The notes: generated from the letters alone by a model not told the origin. DNA of 64,000 nucleotides from Stutzerimonas decontaminans (GCF_000661915.1 NZ_CP007509.1:434001-498000); one strand, 5' to 3'; positions 37,445 through 47,367 are shown, counted from the first letter of the stretch. Numbers and translations are program-made.

Positions 37445-37605
37445 GAGGCTGATGCGCGGTTCGGCACAACGCTTACCCGCGCCATGCAGTAGCGTCCCGG
37501 CTTGTTTCACGAGCGCGGATCCGCCGTTTCATCCCGGCCGGCTCGCTGGTTTTTTCACAGCCTGTAAGGGCTGCTTGTTCAGAACATAAGGACAGTGCCA
37601 GACAG

Positions 37606-39492
37606 ATGTCTTATACCGCAGAAGCCATCGAGGTTCTTTCCGGCCTCGATCCGGTGCGCAAGCGCCCGGGCATGTACACCGATACCTCGCGGCCGAACCA
37701 TTTGGCGCAGGAAGTCATCGACAACAGCGTCGACGAAGCGCTCGCCGGCCATGCCCGCTCGGTCCAGGTAATCCTGCATCAAGACAATTCGCTGGAAGTG
37801 ATCGACGATGGCCGCGGCATGCCGGTCGATATTCATCCGGAGGAGGGTGTGCCGGGCGTCGAGCTGATCCTCACCAAGCTCCACGCGGGCGGCAAGTTCT
37901 CCAACAAGAACTATCAGTTCTCCGGCGGCCTGCACGGCGTCGGCATCTCGGTGGTCAACGCGCTGTCGACACGGGTCGAAGTGACCGTCAAGCGTGACGG
38001 CAGCGAATACCGCATGAGCTTCGCCGATGGCTTCAAGGCTACCGATCTGGAAGTCATCGGCAGCGTCGGCAAGCGCAACACCGGCACCAGTGTGCGTTTC
38101 TGGGCCGATCCGAAATACTTCGACTCCCCCAAATTCTCCATCAGTCGCCTGAAGCATGTGCTCAAGGCCAAGGCCGTGCTGTGCCCGGGGTTGAGCGTCA
38201 GCTTTGAGGACAAGGGCAGCGGTGAGAAGGTCGAGTGGCATTACGAGGATGGCCTGCGCTCATACCTGGTCGACTCGGTCAGTGATTACCTGCGTCTGCC
38301 CGACGAGCCCTTCGTCGGTACGCTCGCCGGCAACACCGAGGCGGTGGACTGGGCGCTTCTCTGGCTGCCGGAAGGCGGCGAAAGCGTCCAGGAAAGCTAC
38401 GTCAACCTGATCCCTACGGCGCAGGGAGGCACCCACGTCAACGGCTTGCGCCAGGGGCTGCTGGATGCCATGCGCGAGTTCTGCGAGTTCCGCAACCTGT
38501 TGCCGCGCGGGCTGAAGCTGGCGCCGGAAGATATCTGGGAGCGCATCGCCTTCGTCCTCTCGATGAAGATGCAGGAGCCGCAGTTTTCCGGGCAGACAAA
38601 GGAGCGCCTGTCGTCCCGCGAGGCGGCTGCATTCGTCTCCGGCGTGGTCAAGGATGCCTTCAGCCTCTGGCTCAATGCCCACCCGGAGCTGGGCATGCAA
38701 CTGGCCGAGCTGGCGATCAGTAACGCCGGGCGCCGGCTCAAGGCCGGCAAGAAGGTCGAGCGCAAGAAGATCACGCAAGGCCCGGCACTGCCCGGCAAGC
38801 TGGCCGACTGCGCCGGGCAGGACCCGATGCGCGCCGAGCTGTTCCTGGTCGAGGGCGACTCGGCAGGTGGTTCGGCGAAGCAGGCGCGGGACAAGGAGTT
38901 TCAGGCGATCATGCCGCTGCGCGGCAAGATCCTGAACACCTGGGAGGTTGACGGCGGCGAAGTGCTTGCCAGTCAGGAGGTTCACGACATCGCCGTGGCG
39001 ATTGGCGTCGACCCGGGGGCCACCGATCTGGGGCAGCTGCGTTACGGCAAGATCTGCATCCTTGCCGACGCCGACTCCGATGGTCTGCATATTGCGACAC
39101 TGCTTTGCGCCTTGTTCGTCCAGCATTTCCGCCCGCTGGTGGAGGCCGGCCATGTCTATGTCGCCATGCCGCCGCTGTACCGCATCGACCTGGGCAAGGA
39201 CATCTTCTATGCGCTGGATGAGGCCGAGCGCGACGGCATTCTTGAGCGCCTGGTTGCCGAGAAGCGCCGCGGCAAGCCTCAGGTCACGCGGTTCAAGGGC
39301 CTCGGTGAGATGAACCCACCGCAACTGCGCGAGACCACCATGGACCCCAACACCCGTCGCCTGGTGCAGCTGACCCTGGATGACTTCGAAGGAACCCGCG
39401 AGATCATGGATATGTTGCTGGCCAAGAAGCGCGCCGGCGATCGCAAGAGCTGGCTCGAGTCCAAGGGCAACCTGGCGGAGGTGCTGATTTGA
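37606..39492 (+). CDS. parE: DNA topoisomerase IV subunit B ParE
   Basis: The 628-residue GHKL ATPase subunit powers decatenation of daughter chromosomes. The ATP site has EVIDNSVDEALAG and DDGRGMPVD; the Toprim region has LVEGDSAGGSAKQARD, PLRGKILNTWEV and ADADSDG. Full length for Pseudomonas. Its stop overlaps the TTG start of the phytase-like gene at 39489, which in turn overlaps the retropepsin gene and parC, so both topoisomerase IV subunits appear to be in one transcript. Confidence 0.96.
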   Translation: MSYTAEAIEVLSGLDPVRKRPGMYTDTSRPNHLAQEVIDNSVDEALAGHARSVQVILHQDNSLEVIDDGRGMPVDIHPEEGVPGVELILTKLHAGGKFSNKNYQFSGGLHGVGISVVNALSTRVEVTVKRDGSEYRMSFADGFKATDLEVIGSVGKRNTGTSVRFWADPKYFDSPKFSISRLKHVLKAKAVLCPGLSVSFEDKGSGEKVEWHYEDGLRSYLVDSVSDYLRLPDEPFVGTLAGNTEAVDWALLWLPEGGESVQESYVNLIPTAQGGTHVNGLRQGLLDAMREFCEFRNLLPRGLKLAPEDIWERIAFVLSMKMQEPQFSGQTKERLSSREAAAFVSGVVKDAFSLWLNAHPELGMQLAELAISNAGRRLKAGKKVERKKITQGPALPGKLADCAGQDPMRAELFLVEGDSAGGSAKQARDKEFQAIMPLRGKILNTWEVDGGEVLASQEVHDIAVAIGVDPGATDLGQLRYGKICILADADSDGLHIATLLCALFVQHFRPLVEAGHVYVAMPPLYRIDLGKDIFYALDEAERDGILERLVAEKRRGKPQVTRFKGLGEMNPPQLRETTMDPNTRRLVQLTLDDFEGTREIMDMLLAKKRAGDRKSWLESKGNLAEVLI

Positions 39493-40472
39493 TCCGCCGC
39501 TGGCTGATGCTGCTGGGTCTGGCTTCGGCACCGCTCTGGGCCAACGAGCCGGCGCCTGAATTGAAACTGCTGAGCGAGCATCCGATAGCGGGCATGACGG
39601 GCGGTAACCTCTCCGGGATGGCCTGGTGCGGTGATGCGCTGTGGGCCGTTTCCGATCGCGTGGATGATGCCTTATACCGTCTGGATACCAGTGTCTCGCC
39701 CTGGCAGGCGGAGCCAGAGCGCTTCGACGTGGGTCCACCACCGGACAGTGGCTTGCCCTGGGGCATGCGCATGCGCGCCTGGGTTAGTGGTCATGTGCGT
39801 GGCGGTCATCTGGATTTCGAAGGTCTGAGTTGCGACAGTTCGGGCAACCGCTATGTGGTCAGCGAGTCCCATGCCGCGGTGCTGCGGGTGAGCCCTGCTG
39901 GCACGGCAGAATGGCTTCGCCTGCCCGATTCGCTGGTTCGGCAGGCGCGCGCCAGCGGGATGCTCTGGCACTTCAATGCGCTGTTCGAAGGGATCGCAGT
40001 CGACCCGAGGGCTGAGCGCATGTGGCTTGCGGCCGAGCGCGAGCGCCGCGGGCTGCTGGTGCTGCATCGCAAGCAGAGCAGTTGGCAGTGCACCGGTGGC
40101 TGCGTGCTGATGGCGCAGGGCGGTAATCAGCAGCCGCCTGCCGCGCTGGGCGATATGCCCGTGCCGCGCAGTTTCTCGGCGCTGGCGTTCTTTCGCGACA
40201 AGCTGTTCGTTCTTGAGCCTTCGGCCTATCGGGTTTGCCGGCGTAGTCCGGCGACCGGTGCGGTCGAGCGGTGCTGGTCGTTCGCTGGCGAAGCCTTGAC
40301 CGAGGAGCGCCGCTACGGTGAGCCCTACGGCAACGCGGAGGCGCTTTGGGTCGATGCCGAAGGCGCCTGGATCGGTGTCGACAACAACGGCAAGGCCCGT
40401 GGCGATGGCGAAAAGCGCCCAATCATCTGGCGCTTTGCAGCGCCGGAGGGCGGCTGGATGGCCCGGCCGTGA
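39489..40472 (+). CDS. Secreted esterase-like-phytase family protein
   Basis: The 327-residue protein begins at TTG 39489, overlapping the parE stop. A signal peptide is evident (MIRRWLMLLGLASAPLWA, cleavage before NEP). The body is a beta-propeller-like repeat protein with LSGMAWCGDALWAVSDRVDDALYRLD and FEGLSCDSSGNRYVVSESHAAVLRVSP, typical of the esterase-like-activity-of-phytase family (PF13449). It should act in the periplasm; the substrate is unknown. It is coupled to parE and to the following protease-like gene (GTGA overlap at 40469). Confidence 0.75.
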   Translation: MIRRWLMLLGLASAPLWANEPAPELKLLSEHPIAGMTGGNLSGMAWCGDALWAVSDRVDDALYRLDTSVSPWQAEPERFDVGPPPDSGLPWGMRMRAWVSGHVRGGHLDFEGLSCDSSGNRYVVSESHAAVLRVSPAGTAEWLRLPDSLVRQARASGMLWHFNALFEGIAVDPRAERMWLAAERERRGLLVLHRKQSSWQCTGGCVLMAQGGNQQPPAALGDMPVPRSFSALAFFRDKLFVLEPSAYRVCRRSPATGAVERCWSFAGEALTEERRYGEPYGNAEALWVDAEGAWIGVDNNGKARGDGEKRPIIWRFAAPEGGWMARP

Positions 40473-40996
40473 GCCAGACTGCCGGGCGTCGTGCCGGGCG
40501 CGTGATGCTGGTGCTGGCCTGGGGCGCTGGCCTGTTCCTGGCCACTCGCTTCTTCGCGGCATGGGAAGAGGATCGGCTCAACCCTAATCGCCAGCCAGTC
40601 TCTCAGGTGCACGGCGAGCAGATCGAGGTGCAGCTGGCCGGCAACACTCAGGGGCATTTCGTCGCCAGTGGGCGTATCAATGGCGAAGCTGTGACGTTTC
40701 TACTCGACACCGGCGCCACCGATGTCGCTATTCCCGCGGAAATGGCCGAGCGGCTGGGTCTGCAACATGGTGCGCCGGTGATGCTGCACACCGCCAACGG
40801 CCAGACCACCGGCTATCGCACCGTGCTGTCGAGCCTCGACCTTGGAGACATCACATTGCGTGATGTGCGTGCCATCGTCGCCCCCGGCTTTCGTAGCGAA
40901 CAGGTGCTGCTCGGCATGAGCGCCCTGAAACAACTTGAATTCACCCAGCGCGCCGGCACCCTGGTGCTGCGCCAGCATGTAACGGATCGACCATGA
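40469..40996 (+). CDS. Membrane-anchored retropepsin-like aspartic protease (TIGR02281 type)
   Basis: The 175-residue protein has one N-terminal membrane helix (about 12-30) and a clan AA aspartic protease domain with the catalytic motif [13 protein letters not shown] (Asp80) and a later [13 protein letters not shown], the usual C-terminal signature. Such proteins act as dimers, probably in the periplasm. GTG 40469 overlaps the previous stop, and the gene stop overlaps the parC ATG (40993). The pairing with parE and parC is conserved in Pseudomonas by memory, but no functional link is known. Confidence 0.82.
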   Translation: MSQTAGRRAGRVMLVLAWGAGLFLATRFFAAWEEDRLNPNRQPVSQVHGEQIEVQLAGNTQGHFVASGRINGEAVTFLLDTGATDVAIPAEMAERLGLQHGAPVMLHTANGQTTGYRTVLSSLDLGDITLRDVRAIVAPGFRSEQVLLGMSALKQLEFTQRAGTLVLRQHVTDRP

Positions 40997-43245
40997 GCGA
41001 ATCCCTCGACCTGAGCCTGGACGGCGTGGAGCGTCGCTCCCTCGCCGATTTCACCGAGCAGGCGTACCTCAACTACTCCATGTACGTGATCATGGATCGC
41101 GCGCTGCCGCATATCGGCGATGGCTTGAAGCCGGTGCAGCGGCGAATCATCTACGCGATGAGCGAACTCGGCCTGAACGCCGATGCCAAGCACAAGAAGT
41201 CCGCGCGTACCGTCGGTGACGTGCTCGGTAAATTCCATCCGCATGGCGACAGCGCCTGTTACGAAGCCATGGTGTTGATGGCGCAGCCGTTCAGCTATCG
41301 CTACACGCTGGTGGACGGCCAAGGCAACTGGGGCGCCCCGGACGATCCGAAGTCGTTCGCCGCGATGCGTTACACCGAGGCACGCCTGTCGCGCTATTCC
41401 GAAGTGCTGCTCAGTGAGCTGGGGCAGGGCACGGTGGAGTGGGTGCCGAACTTCGATGGCACCCTTGACGAGCCGGCGACCCTGCCAGCGCGGCTGCCCA
41501 ACCTGCTGCTCAACGGCACCACTGGCATCGCCGTGGGCATGGCTACCGATGTGCCGCCGCACAACCTGCGCGAAGTGGCCGCAGCCTGCGTACGTCTGCT
41601 CGACGAGCCGAGCGCCAGTGTCGAGCAGCTCTGCGAGCATGTGCTCGGGCCGGATTTTCCGACCGAGGCGGAAATCATCACCCCGCGCGCGGATCTGCTG
41701 AAGATCTACGAAACCGGGCGTGGCTCGGTCCGCATGCGCGCGATCTACCGGGTCGAGGATGGCGACATAGTGGTCACCGGACTACCGCATCAGGTGTCCG
41801 GCTCCAAGGTGCTCGAGCAAATTGCCGGCCAGATGCAGGCCAAGAAGTTACCGATGGTGGCTGACCTGCGTGACGAATCCGATCATGAGAACCCGTGCCG
41901 CATCGTCATCATTCCTCGGTCCAATCGGGTCGACGTGGAAGGGCTGATGCAGCACCTGTTTGCCACTACCGAGCTGGAGTCCAGTTATCGGGTCAACGCC
42001 AACGTCATCGGTCTCGATGGTCGTCCGCAGGTGAAGAACCTGCGCACGCTGCTCAGCGAATGGCTCACCTATCGCATCGGCACTGTGCGGCGCCGTTTGC
42101 AGTTCCGCCTAGACAAGGTCGAGCGACGTCTGCACCTGTTGGAAGGGTTGCTGGTAGCCTTCCTCAATCTTGATGAAGTGATCCACATCATCCGTACCGA
42201 GGACCAGCCCAAGCCGGTGCTGATGGCGCGCTTCGAACTCTCCGAGCTGCAGGCCGATTACATTCTCGATACTCGCCTGCGTCAGCTGGCGCGGCTGGAA
42301 GAGATGAAGATCCGTGGCGAACAGGACGAGTTGGCCAAGGAGCGTGAAAAGCTGCTGGCGTTGCTCGGCAGCGAAGCCAAGCTGAAGAAGCTGGTGCGCA
42401 AGGAGCTGATCGAGGACGCCGAAACCTACGGCGACGACCGTCGCTCGCCGATCGTCGAGCGCGCCGAAGCCCGTGCCCTGTCAGAGAACGAGCTGCTGCC
42501 GTCCGAGCCGGTCACCGTGGTGATCTCCGACAAGGGCTGGGCGCGTTGCGCCAAGGGCCACGACATCGACGCTGCCGGGCTTTCCTACAAGGCCGGCGAT
42601 GGCTTCAAGGCCGCTGCGGCCGGTCGCTCGAATCAGTACGCCGTGTTCATCGATTCCAGCGGGCGCAGCTATTCGCTGGCGGCGCACTCGCTGCCTTCCG
42701 CGCGCGGTCAGGGCGAGCCGCTCACCGGCCGATTGACGCCGCCGCCGGGGGCAAGCTTCGAATGCGTGCTGCTGCCCGAGGATGAAGCGCTCTACGTGAT
42801 CGCCTCGGATGCCGGCTACGGTTTCGTGGTCAAGGGCGAGGATCTGCAAGCCAAGAACAAGGCCGGCAAGGCGCTGCTGTCGTTGCCGAAAGGCGCCAAG
42901 GTCGTTGCGCCGCGGCCGCTGGCCAGTCGTGATGATGATTGGCTGGCTGCCGTGACCACCGAAGGCCGCCTGCTGGTGTTCCCTGTGCGCGATTTGCCGC
43001 AGCTGGGCAAGGGCAAGGGCAATAAGATCATCGGCATCCCCGGCGAGCGGGTCGCCAGCCGTGAGGAATACCTGATCGACCTCGCCGTATTGCCGGCTGG
43101 TGCCACTCTGGTACTGCAGGCGGGCAAGCGCACATTGTCGCTGAAGGCCGAGGATCTGGAGCACTACAAGGGCGAGCGGGGCAGGCGCGGCAACAAGCTG
43201 CCGCGGGGCTTCCAGCGGGTCGAAGGCCTGTTGGTCGAAGTGTGA
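40993..43245 (+). CDS. parC: DNA topoisomerase IV subunit A ParC
   Basis: The 750-residue DNA cleavage/religation subunit has active Tyr127 in [13 protein letters not shown] and a C-terminal beta-pinwheel from about residue 490. The quinolone-resistance region [13 protein letters not shown] keeps Ser87 and Glu91 (P. aeruginosa numbering), the wild-type susceptible residues. ATG 40993 overlaps the protease gene. A 182-bp spacer follows before the PqiC-like gene. Confidence 0.96.
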   Translation: MSESLDLSLDGVERRSLADFTEQAYLNYSMYVIMDRALPHIGDGLKPVQRRIIYAMSELGLNADAKHKKSARTVGDVLGKFHPHGDSACYEAMVLMAQPFSYRYTLVDGQGNWGAPDDPKSFAAMRYTEARLSRYSEVLLSELGQGTVEWVPNFDGTLDEPATLPARLPNLLLNGTTGIAVGMATDVPPHNLREVAAACVRLLDEPSASVEQLCEHVLGPDFPTEAEIITPRADLLKIYETGRGSVRMRAIYRVEDGDIVVTGLPHQVSGSKVLEQIAGQMQAKKLPMVADLRDESDHENPCRIVIIPRSNRVDVEGLMQHLFATTELESSYRVNANVIGLDGRPQVKNLRTLLSEWLTYRIGTVRRRLQFRLDKVERRLHLLEGLLVAFLNLDEVIHIIRTEDQPKPVLMARFELSELQADYILDTRLRQLARLEEMKIRGEQDELAKEREKLLALLGSEAKLKKLVRKELIEDAETYGDDRRSPIVERAEARALSENELLPSEPVTVVISDKGWARCAKGHDIDAAGLSYKAGDGFKAAAAGRSNQYAVFIDSSGRSYSLAAHSLPSARGQGEPLTGRLTPPPGASFECVLLPEDEALYVIASDAGYGFVVKGEDLQAKNKAGKALLSLPKGAKVVAPRPLASRDDDWLAAVTTEGRLLVFPVRDLPQLGKGKGNKIIGIPGERVASREEYLIDLAVLPAGATLVLQAGKRTLSLKAEDLEHYKGERGRRGNKLPRGFQRVEGLLVEV

Positions 43246-43427
43246 CAATGTGCATTGGTGCTGGAATCGATGGCCGGTTTCACGGAAGATAGCGGCCTTT
43301 CCAGCCTGCGGCATTTGGCCCGGTGCTTTTCTTTTGCGTCGGCGAGGTCGATTGTTTGGCGCTTTGAGCGCAAGGCTTCGTTGGGCTATGGGTCGTGAGC
43401 GGCCTGAACTGTGGTGTGATGACGGTA

Positions 43428-44135
43428 ATGAAGAATTTGCTGCGTGTTCCGACTGTTTTGTTGCTCGTCAGCATTGGCCTGACGGGCTGTATCGGCCTGC
43501 AGCCGGCACCGATGTATCGGCTCGACAGTGGTACGTCAGAGGTGCCGGAGCGTACCGACGGTGCCGCCGTGCTGCTGGCGCCGGTCGCCCTCGCCGATTA
43601 CCTGCAGCGCGACGCGTTGCTCCAGCGGCTGGCTGATGGAAGCCTGGCTGCCAACGATCAGCAGGCGCGCTGGGCGGGCAGCCTGAAGGCTGACATCGAA
43701 CAGCTGCTGCTGCGTCAACTGGCGTGGCGCCTGGATACCCAGAGCCTGGTGCTTGGCCCGCCTGATGAAGGCTTCGCGCCGGAGGTGCAGATCGAGTTGT
43801 CTATCACGCGCCTCGATTCCGGCCCAGAATACCCAGCAGTGCTTGAAGCGCAGTGGCGCCTGCGGGACAAGGCGGGCAAGCACCTAGGGAGCCGCCTGGT
43901 GCGTCTGCAGGAGGAGCACCAGGGTAGCGCCTCCGACCAGGTGCGTGCGCAGAGCATACTGCTGCAGCGCCTGAGCGAGATGGTTGCTGGTGCGGTCGAG
44001 CCTGCGTTGGTCGCCAAAAACCCAGCCAAACCCGCCCCGGCCAAGCCACAGACAAACCGCTCGGCCGAGGCGCCTGCACCGCGTATTCCGGCCGCCGAGC
44101 CGATCCGGACTGATATGGAAGTGTTCCGCTTCTAA
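43428..44135 (+). CDS. PqiC-family outer-membrane lipoprotein
   Basis: The 235-residue protein has a lipoprotein signal with LLLVSIGLTGC (Cys21 from ATG 43428). GLQPAPMYRLDSG after the lipobox, VLLAPVALADYLQRDALLQRL and WRLDTQSLVLGPP resemble the PqiC/ABC transport auxiliary family (DUF330), which in E. coli partners MCE-type lipid transport proteins. No MCE gene is seen nearby. The C-terminus is Pro/Ala-rich (about 190-225). An ATG at 43419 is an alternative start. An intrinsic terminator follows directly. Confidence 0.7.
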   Translation: MKNLLRVPTVLLLVSIGLTGCIGLQPAPMYRLDSGTSEVPERTDGAAVLLAPVALADYLQRDALLQRLADGSLAANDQQARWAGSLKADIEQLLLRQLAWRLDTQSLVLGPPDEGFAPEVQIELSITRLDSGPEYPAVLEAQWRLRDKAGKHLGSRLVRLQEEHQGSASDQVRAQSILLQRLSEMVAGAVEPALVAKNPAKPAPAKPQTNRSAEAPAPRIPAAEPIRTDMEVFRF

Positions 44136-44160
44136 GCCTGAGAGCGCCGCCGCTCCAACT

Positions 44161-44196
44161 AAAAAGCCCGATCAGTCAGTCTGATCGGGCTTTTTT
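44161..44196 (+). terminator. Intrinsic terminator after the PqiC-like gene
   Basis: AAAAAGCCCGATCAG, a five-base loop TCAGT, and CTGATCGGGCTTTTTT form a 15-bp stem with a T-run. The A-run on the other arm also makes it suitable as terminator for the convergent gene ending at 44320. Confidence 0.93.
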
Positions 44197-44200
44197 GCTT

Positions 44201-44266
44201 TCTACCTCTACCTCTACCTCTACCTCTACCTCTACCTCTACCTCTACCTCTACCTCTACCTCTACC
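44201..44266. repeat. Hexanucleotide tandem repeat (TCTACC)11
   Basis: Eleven uninterrupted copies of TCTACC, 66 bp, run from 44201 to 44266 (GGTAGA on the minus strand). The tract lies between the terminator at 44161-44196 and the 3' end of the minus-strand membrane protein gene. Unit length six would keep reading frame if translated. A perfect palindrome CTGCCGCGCGGCAG follows at 44303-44316, between the tract and the gene stop, and may act as a hairpin for the minus-strand transcript. Confidence 0.97.
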
Positions 44267-44319
44267 TGTTGCCGGGCGGGTAGGGTGGTTCTGAGAGCGA
44301 CTCTGCCGCGCGGCAGCTG

Positions 44320-45855
44320 TCAGAGCGCTCGGCTACGCAGTTCGTGCATGCGCGCTAATTGGCGTTCCAGCAGCGATGGGTAAGGGTCGATCAGGCGTTC
44401 GACGCAGCATGCCCCTTCCGGGCTAGCGATCGGGCGAATGCGGGCGCGCTGCTGGATCAGTCGATCCTCGCTGATGCTGCGCTCGACCAGCAGCAGGTTG
44501 CGGCTGTGCAGCGACATATCCAGAGCCGTTTGGGCCGGCTCACTGAGCAGCAGGTCGCCTTGGCTCAGACCGTACAAGTGGTCGCCTTGAGTCAGAGCGA
44601 GCTGTAGCTGCAGGGTGATGCCGATGTCGGCAACGTCGATCTGCAAGGCATGGCCGAGGGCGCGCATCAGCTCGCCGCAGCAAATCGCGTGGGTCAGGTA
44701 GTTCTGCTCGTCGTCCTGACTATGAAACAGCATCAGACTACTGCCGTCGTTGAGCGTATGCAGTTCGGCTTGGTAGAGCGTGGCGGCCTGTTGCAGGCAG
44801 TCGCGATAACGCTGTAGCAACTCCGTCAGGCGCGGCCGCGGCAGCCGGCGCAACTGATCCTGGCCGCCGAGCTGGATGGCCAGTACCGCGCTGCGGGTTG
44901 GTTGCGGCGGCGTAGATGCCGGTTGCGCGGCCCGAGTGCTAGTGGACTGGGTCTCGAATGGCGCCTCGTCATCGAGCAACTCCAGATCGTCATCATCGAT
45001 GGCGGCTGAAAAGCGTGGCGGGTGCTGCGGCTGATCGCCCAGTTCGATATCGAAGCGATCAGCTTGTCTCACCGAGGACGGCTCGCCGCTGTCGCGCTCG
45101 TCATCCTGGTCGAAGTAGTCGTCGTCGAGCGCATCGCTCAGATCCAGCTCCGGTTCAGGTTTCTCCGGCACCAGGCGGGCCTGCAGCTGACGAGCAAGAT
45201 CACCGATCTCATCCTGGCGTCCGGCGCCCGGGGCGGGATCATCCGGGTCGCGCAGCCACAGGCGCAGCTGCATCAGCGGTGTCGCCAGCTGCCGCCCCAG
45301 CCGCAGGCTGAGGATCAGCGTCAGGGCCAGCAGGATCAGGCTGAGCAATCCCATGCTTTGCAGGCTGATGGTCATCGGCTGCTGGAATTGCTGCATGTCC
45401 AGGCTGACGCGCAGATGCCCTGCAATCACTTCCTGGAAGCTGATCGGCGTCGAGTAGAGGCCGTTGTCGTCACTCAGCAGACCATGCTGAGGGCGTGTGC
45501 CCGACTCGGCAAGCACGCGGTTGTCCACGCTGTAGATCGCCGCGTGGGCCACCAGCGGGTTCTTCACCAGATTGCTCAGCAGCACGTTGAGGCTGAGGAT
45601 GTCGTTGGCCACCAGCAAGTCGGTGGCCGAAGCGGCTGTCTGGGTGACCAGACTCTGGCCCAGGGCATCGGCTTGCTGCTCCATGGCGTGCTTGAACTGC
45701 ATGCCGATCACCCACGCATAGATGATCAGCGCCAGGGCGACCAGCAGCAGCGTATGGCTGGCAATCCGCAACACCAGCGGGACACGATGCTGGCGCACTG
45801 CGCGATAGACCATCAGGAAGAAATTGTCTGGCTTTACGGATGCGGGCCGGTTCAC
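44320..45855 (-). CDS. Two-helix inner-membrane signalling-type protein (PA4961/AhpA-like)
   Basis: The 511-residue protein has an N-terminal membrane helix (about 30-52), a periplasmic region (about 53-150) with QTAASATDLLVANDILSLNVLL, a second helix (about 155-177) and a cytoplasmic HAMP-like linker RQLATPLMQLRLWLRDPDD. This is followed by an acidic Asp-rich stretch and a C-terminal domain with AVLAIQLGGQDQLRRLPRPRL that resembles degenerate adenylate-cyclase-type domains. GTG 45855 (VNRPASVKPDNFFL) is chosen because homologues begin there; the frame to 46179 is antisense to serB. Function unknown; it is always divergent from serB in Pseudomonas as remembered. Confidence 0.72.
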   Translation of the reverse strand: MNRPASVKPDNFFLMVYRAVRQHRVPLVLRIASHTLLLVALALIIYAWVIGMQFKHAMEQQADALGQSLVTQTAASATDLLVANDILSLNVLLSNLVKNPLVAHAAIYSVDNRVLAESGTRPQHGLLSDDNGLYSTPISFQEVIAGHLRVSLDMQQFQQPMTISLQSMGLLSLILLALTLILSLRLGRQLATPLMQLRLWLRDPDDPAPGAGRQDEIGDLARQLQARLVPEKPEPELDLSDALDDDYFDQDDERDSGEPSSVRQADRFDIELGDQPQHPPRFSAAIDDDDLELLDDEAPFETQSTSTRAAQPASTPPQPTRSAVLAIQLGGQDQLRRLPRPRLTELLQRYRDCLQQAATLYQAELHTLNDGSSLMLFHSQDDEQNYLTHAICCGELMRALGHALQIDVADIGITLQLQLALTQGDHLYGLSQGDLLLSEPAQTALDMSLHSRNLLLVERSISEDRLIQQRARIRPIASPEGACCVERLIDPYPSLLERQLARMHELRSRAL

Positions 45856-45890
45856 AGAGCGCGGCTCTTCTCGTCGGGAAATTGCCGAGC

Positions 45891-45919
45891 AGTATACGGA
45901 AAGCGCAGGGGGCGCTGAA
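45891..45919 (-). promoter_or_regulatory. Candidate promoter for the membrane protein gene divergent from serB
   Basis: Read on the minus strand, TTCAGC (45919-45914) and TATACT (45896-45891) are 17 bp apart, and the -10 box lies about 35 bp before the GTG start. The -10 is good (five of six), the -35 weak. Confidence 0.35.
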
Positions 45920-46056
45920 GGTCTGCCGCTGCAAGCTGACGAATTGCGTCGAAACCATGGACGCTCGGCCGGATTGCGCCGCCGCGCCGGCTGCCCAGCG
46001 GCTTGATCAGCTGATGTAGAATGCCGGCCTTCATTGCCTGCCATGGGAGCTGCGCC

Positions 46057-47271
46057 TTGCGCGAAATCGTCCTGATCAACATCACCGGTGAAGACCGCCC
46101 GGGCCTGACCGCGGCCATCACCGGCGTGCTCGCCCAGGGGGGCGTGAACATTCTCGACATCGGCCAGGCAGTGATCCATGACACCCTGTCGTTTGGCATC
46201 CTGATCGAGATTCCGGATAACGAGCGGGCTTCATCGGTGCTCAAGGACGTATTGTTCATGGGCTACAAGCATGACCAGCAGGTGCGCTTCACCCCGGTGG
46301 CCGAGGCCGACTATCAGCATTGGGTGGCTGGGCAGGGCAAGCCCCGGCACATCGTTACGCTGCTGACACGCAAGGTCACTGCCGAGCAGTTGCAAAGGGT
46401 CAGTTCGATCACCGCCAAGTACGGGCTCAATATCGATCATATCGACCGCCTGTCCGGGCGCATGCCGCTGGACATGCCGGAGGAGCTGGGCAAGGGCTGC
46501 ATCGAGTTTTCGGTGCGTGGTGAGCCGGCCGATACCGCAGCGCTGCGCGCCGAATTTCTCAGCGTGGCGCAGGAGCTCAATGTCGATATTGCCTTCCAGC
46601 GTGATTCGGTCTACCGGCGCAACCGTCGGCTGGCCGTGTTCGACATGGATTCGACACTGATCGAGGCCGAGGTGATCGACGAACTGGCCAAGGCCGCGGG
46701 CGTTGGCGAGCAGGTGTCCGAGATCACCGAGCGGGCGATGCGCGGCGAACTGGATTTCCGCGCCAGCTTCAAGGAGCGCCTGGCTTTGCTAGAGGGTTTG
46801 TCGGAAGACGTGCTTGCCGATATCGGCGCGAGCCTGCGTCTGACCGAAGGCGCCGAGGTGCTGTTCGCTGAGCTGAAACGTTTGGGTTACAAGACGGCGA
46901 TCCTGTCCGGAGGCTTCAGCTACTTCGCCAAGCAGTTGCAGGCCAAGCTTGGCATTGACTATTTATTCGCCAACGAATTGCAGATCGAGAACGGCAAGGT
47001 GACCGGTGTGGCGGTGGAGCCCATCGTCGACGCGCAGCGCAAGGCTGATCTGTTGCGCCAGCTGGCCGAGCAGGAAGGCCTTTGCCTGGAGCAAACCATC
47101 GCTGTGGGCGACGGTGCCAATGATCTGCCCATGCTGGGTCTGGCAGGGCTGGGCGTTGCCTTCCGCGCCAAGCCGCTGGTCAAGCAGTCGGCGAAACAGG
47201 CGATCTCCACGCTGGGGCTGGACGGCATCCTTTATCTGCTGGGCTTTCGCGATCGCGAAGGCTCTGAGTAA
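46057..47271 (+). CDS. serB: Phosphoserine phosphatase SerB
   Basis: The 404-residue enzyme dephosphorylates O-phosphoserine in the last step of serine synthesis. It has two ACT-like regulatory domains (REIVLINITGEDRPGLTAAITG at 2-23, and about 97-175) and a HAD phosphatase domain with VFDMDSTLIEAEVIDELA (nucleophile Asp196, acid Asp198), SGGFSYF and GDGANDLPML. TTG 46057 is the start, with GGGAG at 46045-46049; the ATG at 46021 would add 12 unrelated residues. A possible TAGAAT -10 box is at 46017-46022. Confidence 0.94.
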   Translation: MREIVLINITGEDRPGLTAAITGVLAQGGVNILDIGQAVIHDTLSFGILIEIPDNERASSVLKDVLFMGYKHDQQVRFTPVAEADYQHWVAGQGKPRHIVTLLTRKVTAEQLQRVSSITAKYGLNIDHIDRLSGRMPLDMPEELGKGCIEFSVRGEPADTAALRAEFLSVAQELNVDIAFQRDSVYRRNRRLAVFDMDSTLIEAEVIDELAKAAGVGEQVSEITERAMRGELDFRASFKERLALLEGLSEDVLADIGASLRLTEGAEVLFAELKRLGYKTAILSGGFSYFAKQLQAKLGIDYLFANELQIENGKVTGVAVEPIVDAQRKADLLRQLAEQEGLCLEQTIAVGDGANDLPMLGLAGLGVAFRAKPLVKQSAKQAISTLGLDGILYLLGFRDREGSE

Positions 47272-47300
47272 GAGCAGAACGGCAAACTTCCGGAAAAGCG

Positions 47301-47334
47301 AAGCCCTGGGTCGACTACGGCCCAGGGCTTTTTA
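47301..47334. terminator. Intrinsic terminator between serB and the convergent alcohol dehydrogenase
   Basis: AAGCCCTGGG (47301-47310) and CCCAGGGCTT (47321-47330) form a 10-bp stem with a 10-nt loop followed by TTTT on the plus strand. It lies 29 bp after serB and 33 bp before the end of the convergent gene. Confidence 0.8.
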
Positions 47335-47367
47335 CTTGTTGCCTAAAGCTTATGGCTTGAAACCGCG

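Noticed and set aside
44195..44383. ORF encoding a Ser-Thr repeat peptide across the hexamer tract
   Set aside because: The codons arise from the microsatellite itself, and the start lies in the terminator's T-run with no ribosome site.
45856..46179. N-terminal extension of the membrane protein gene
   Set aside because: This part is antisense to the serB start and promoter region; homologues begin at the GTG at 45855.
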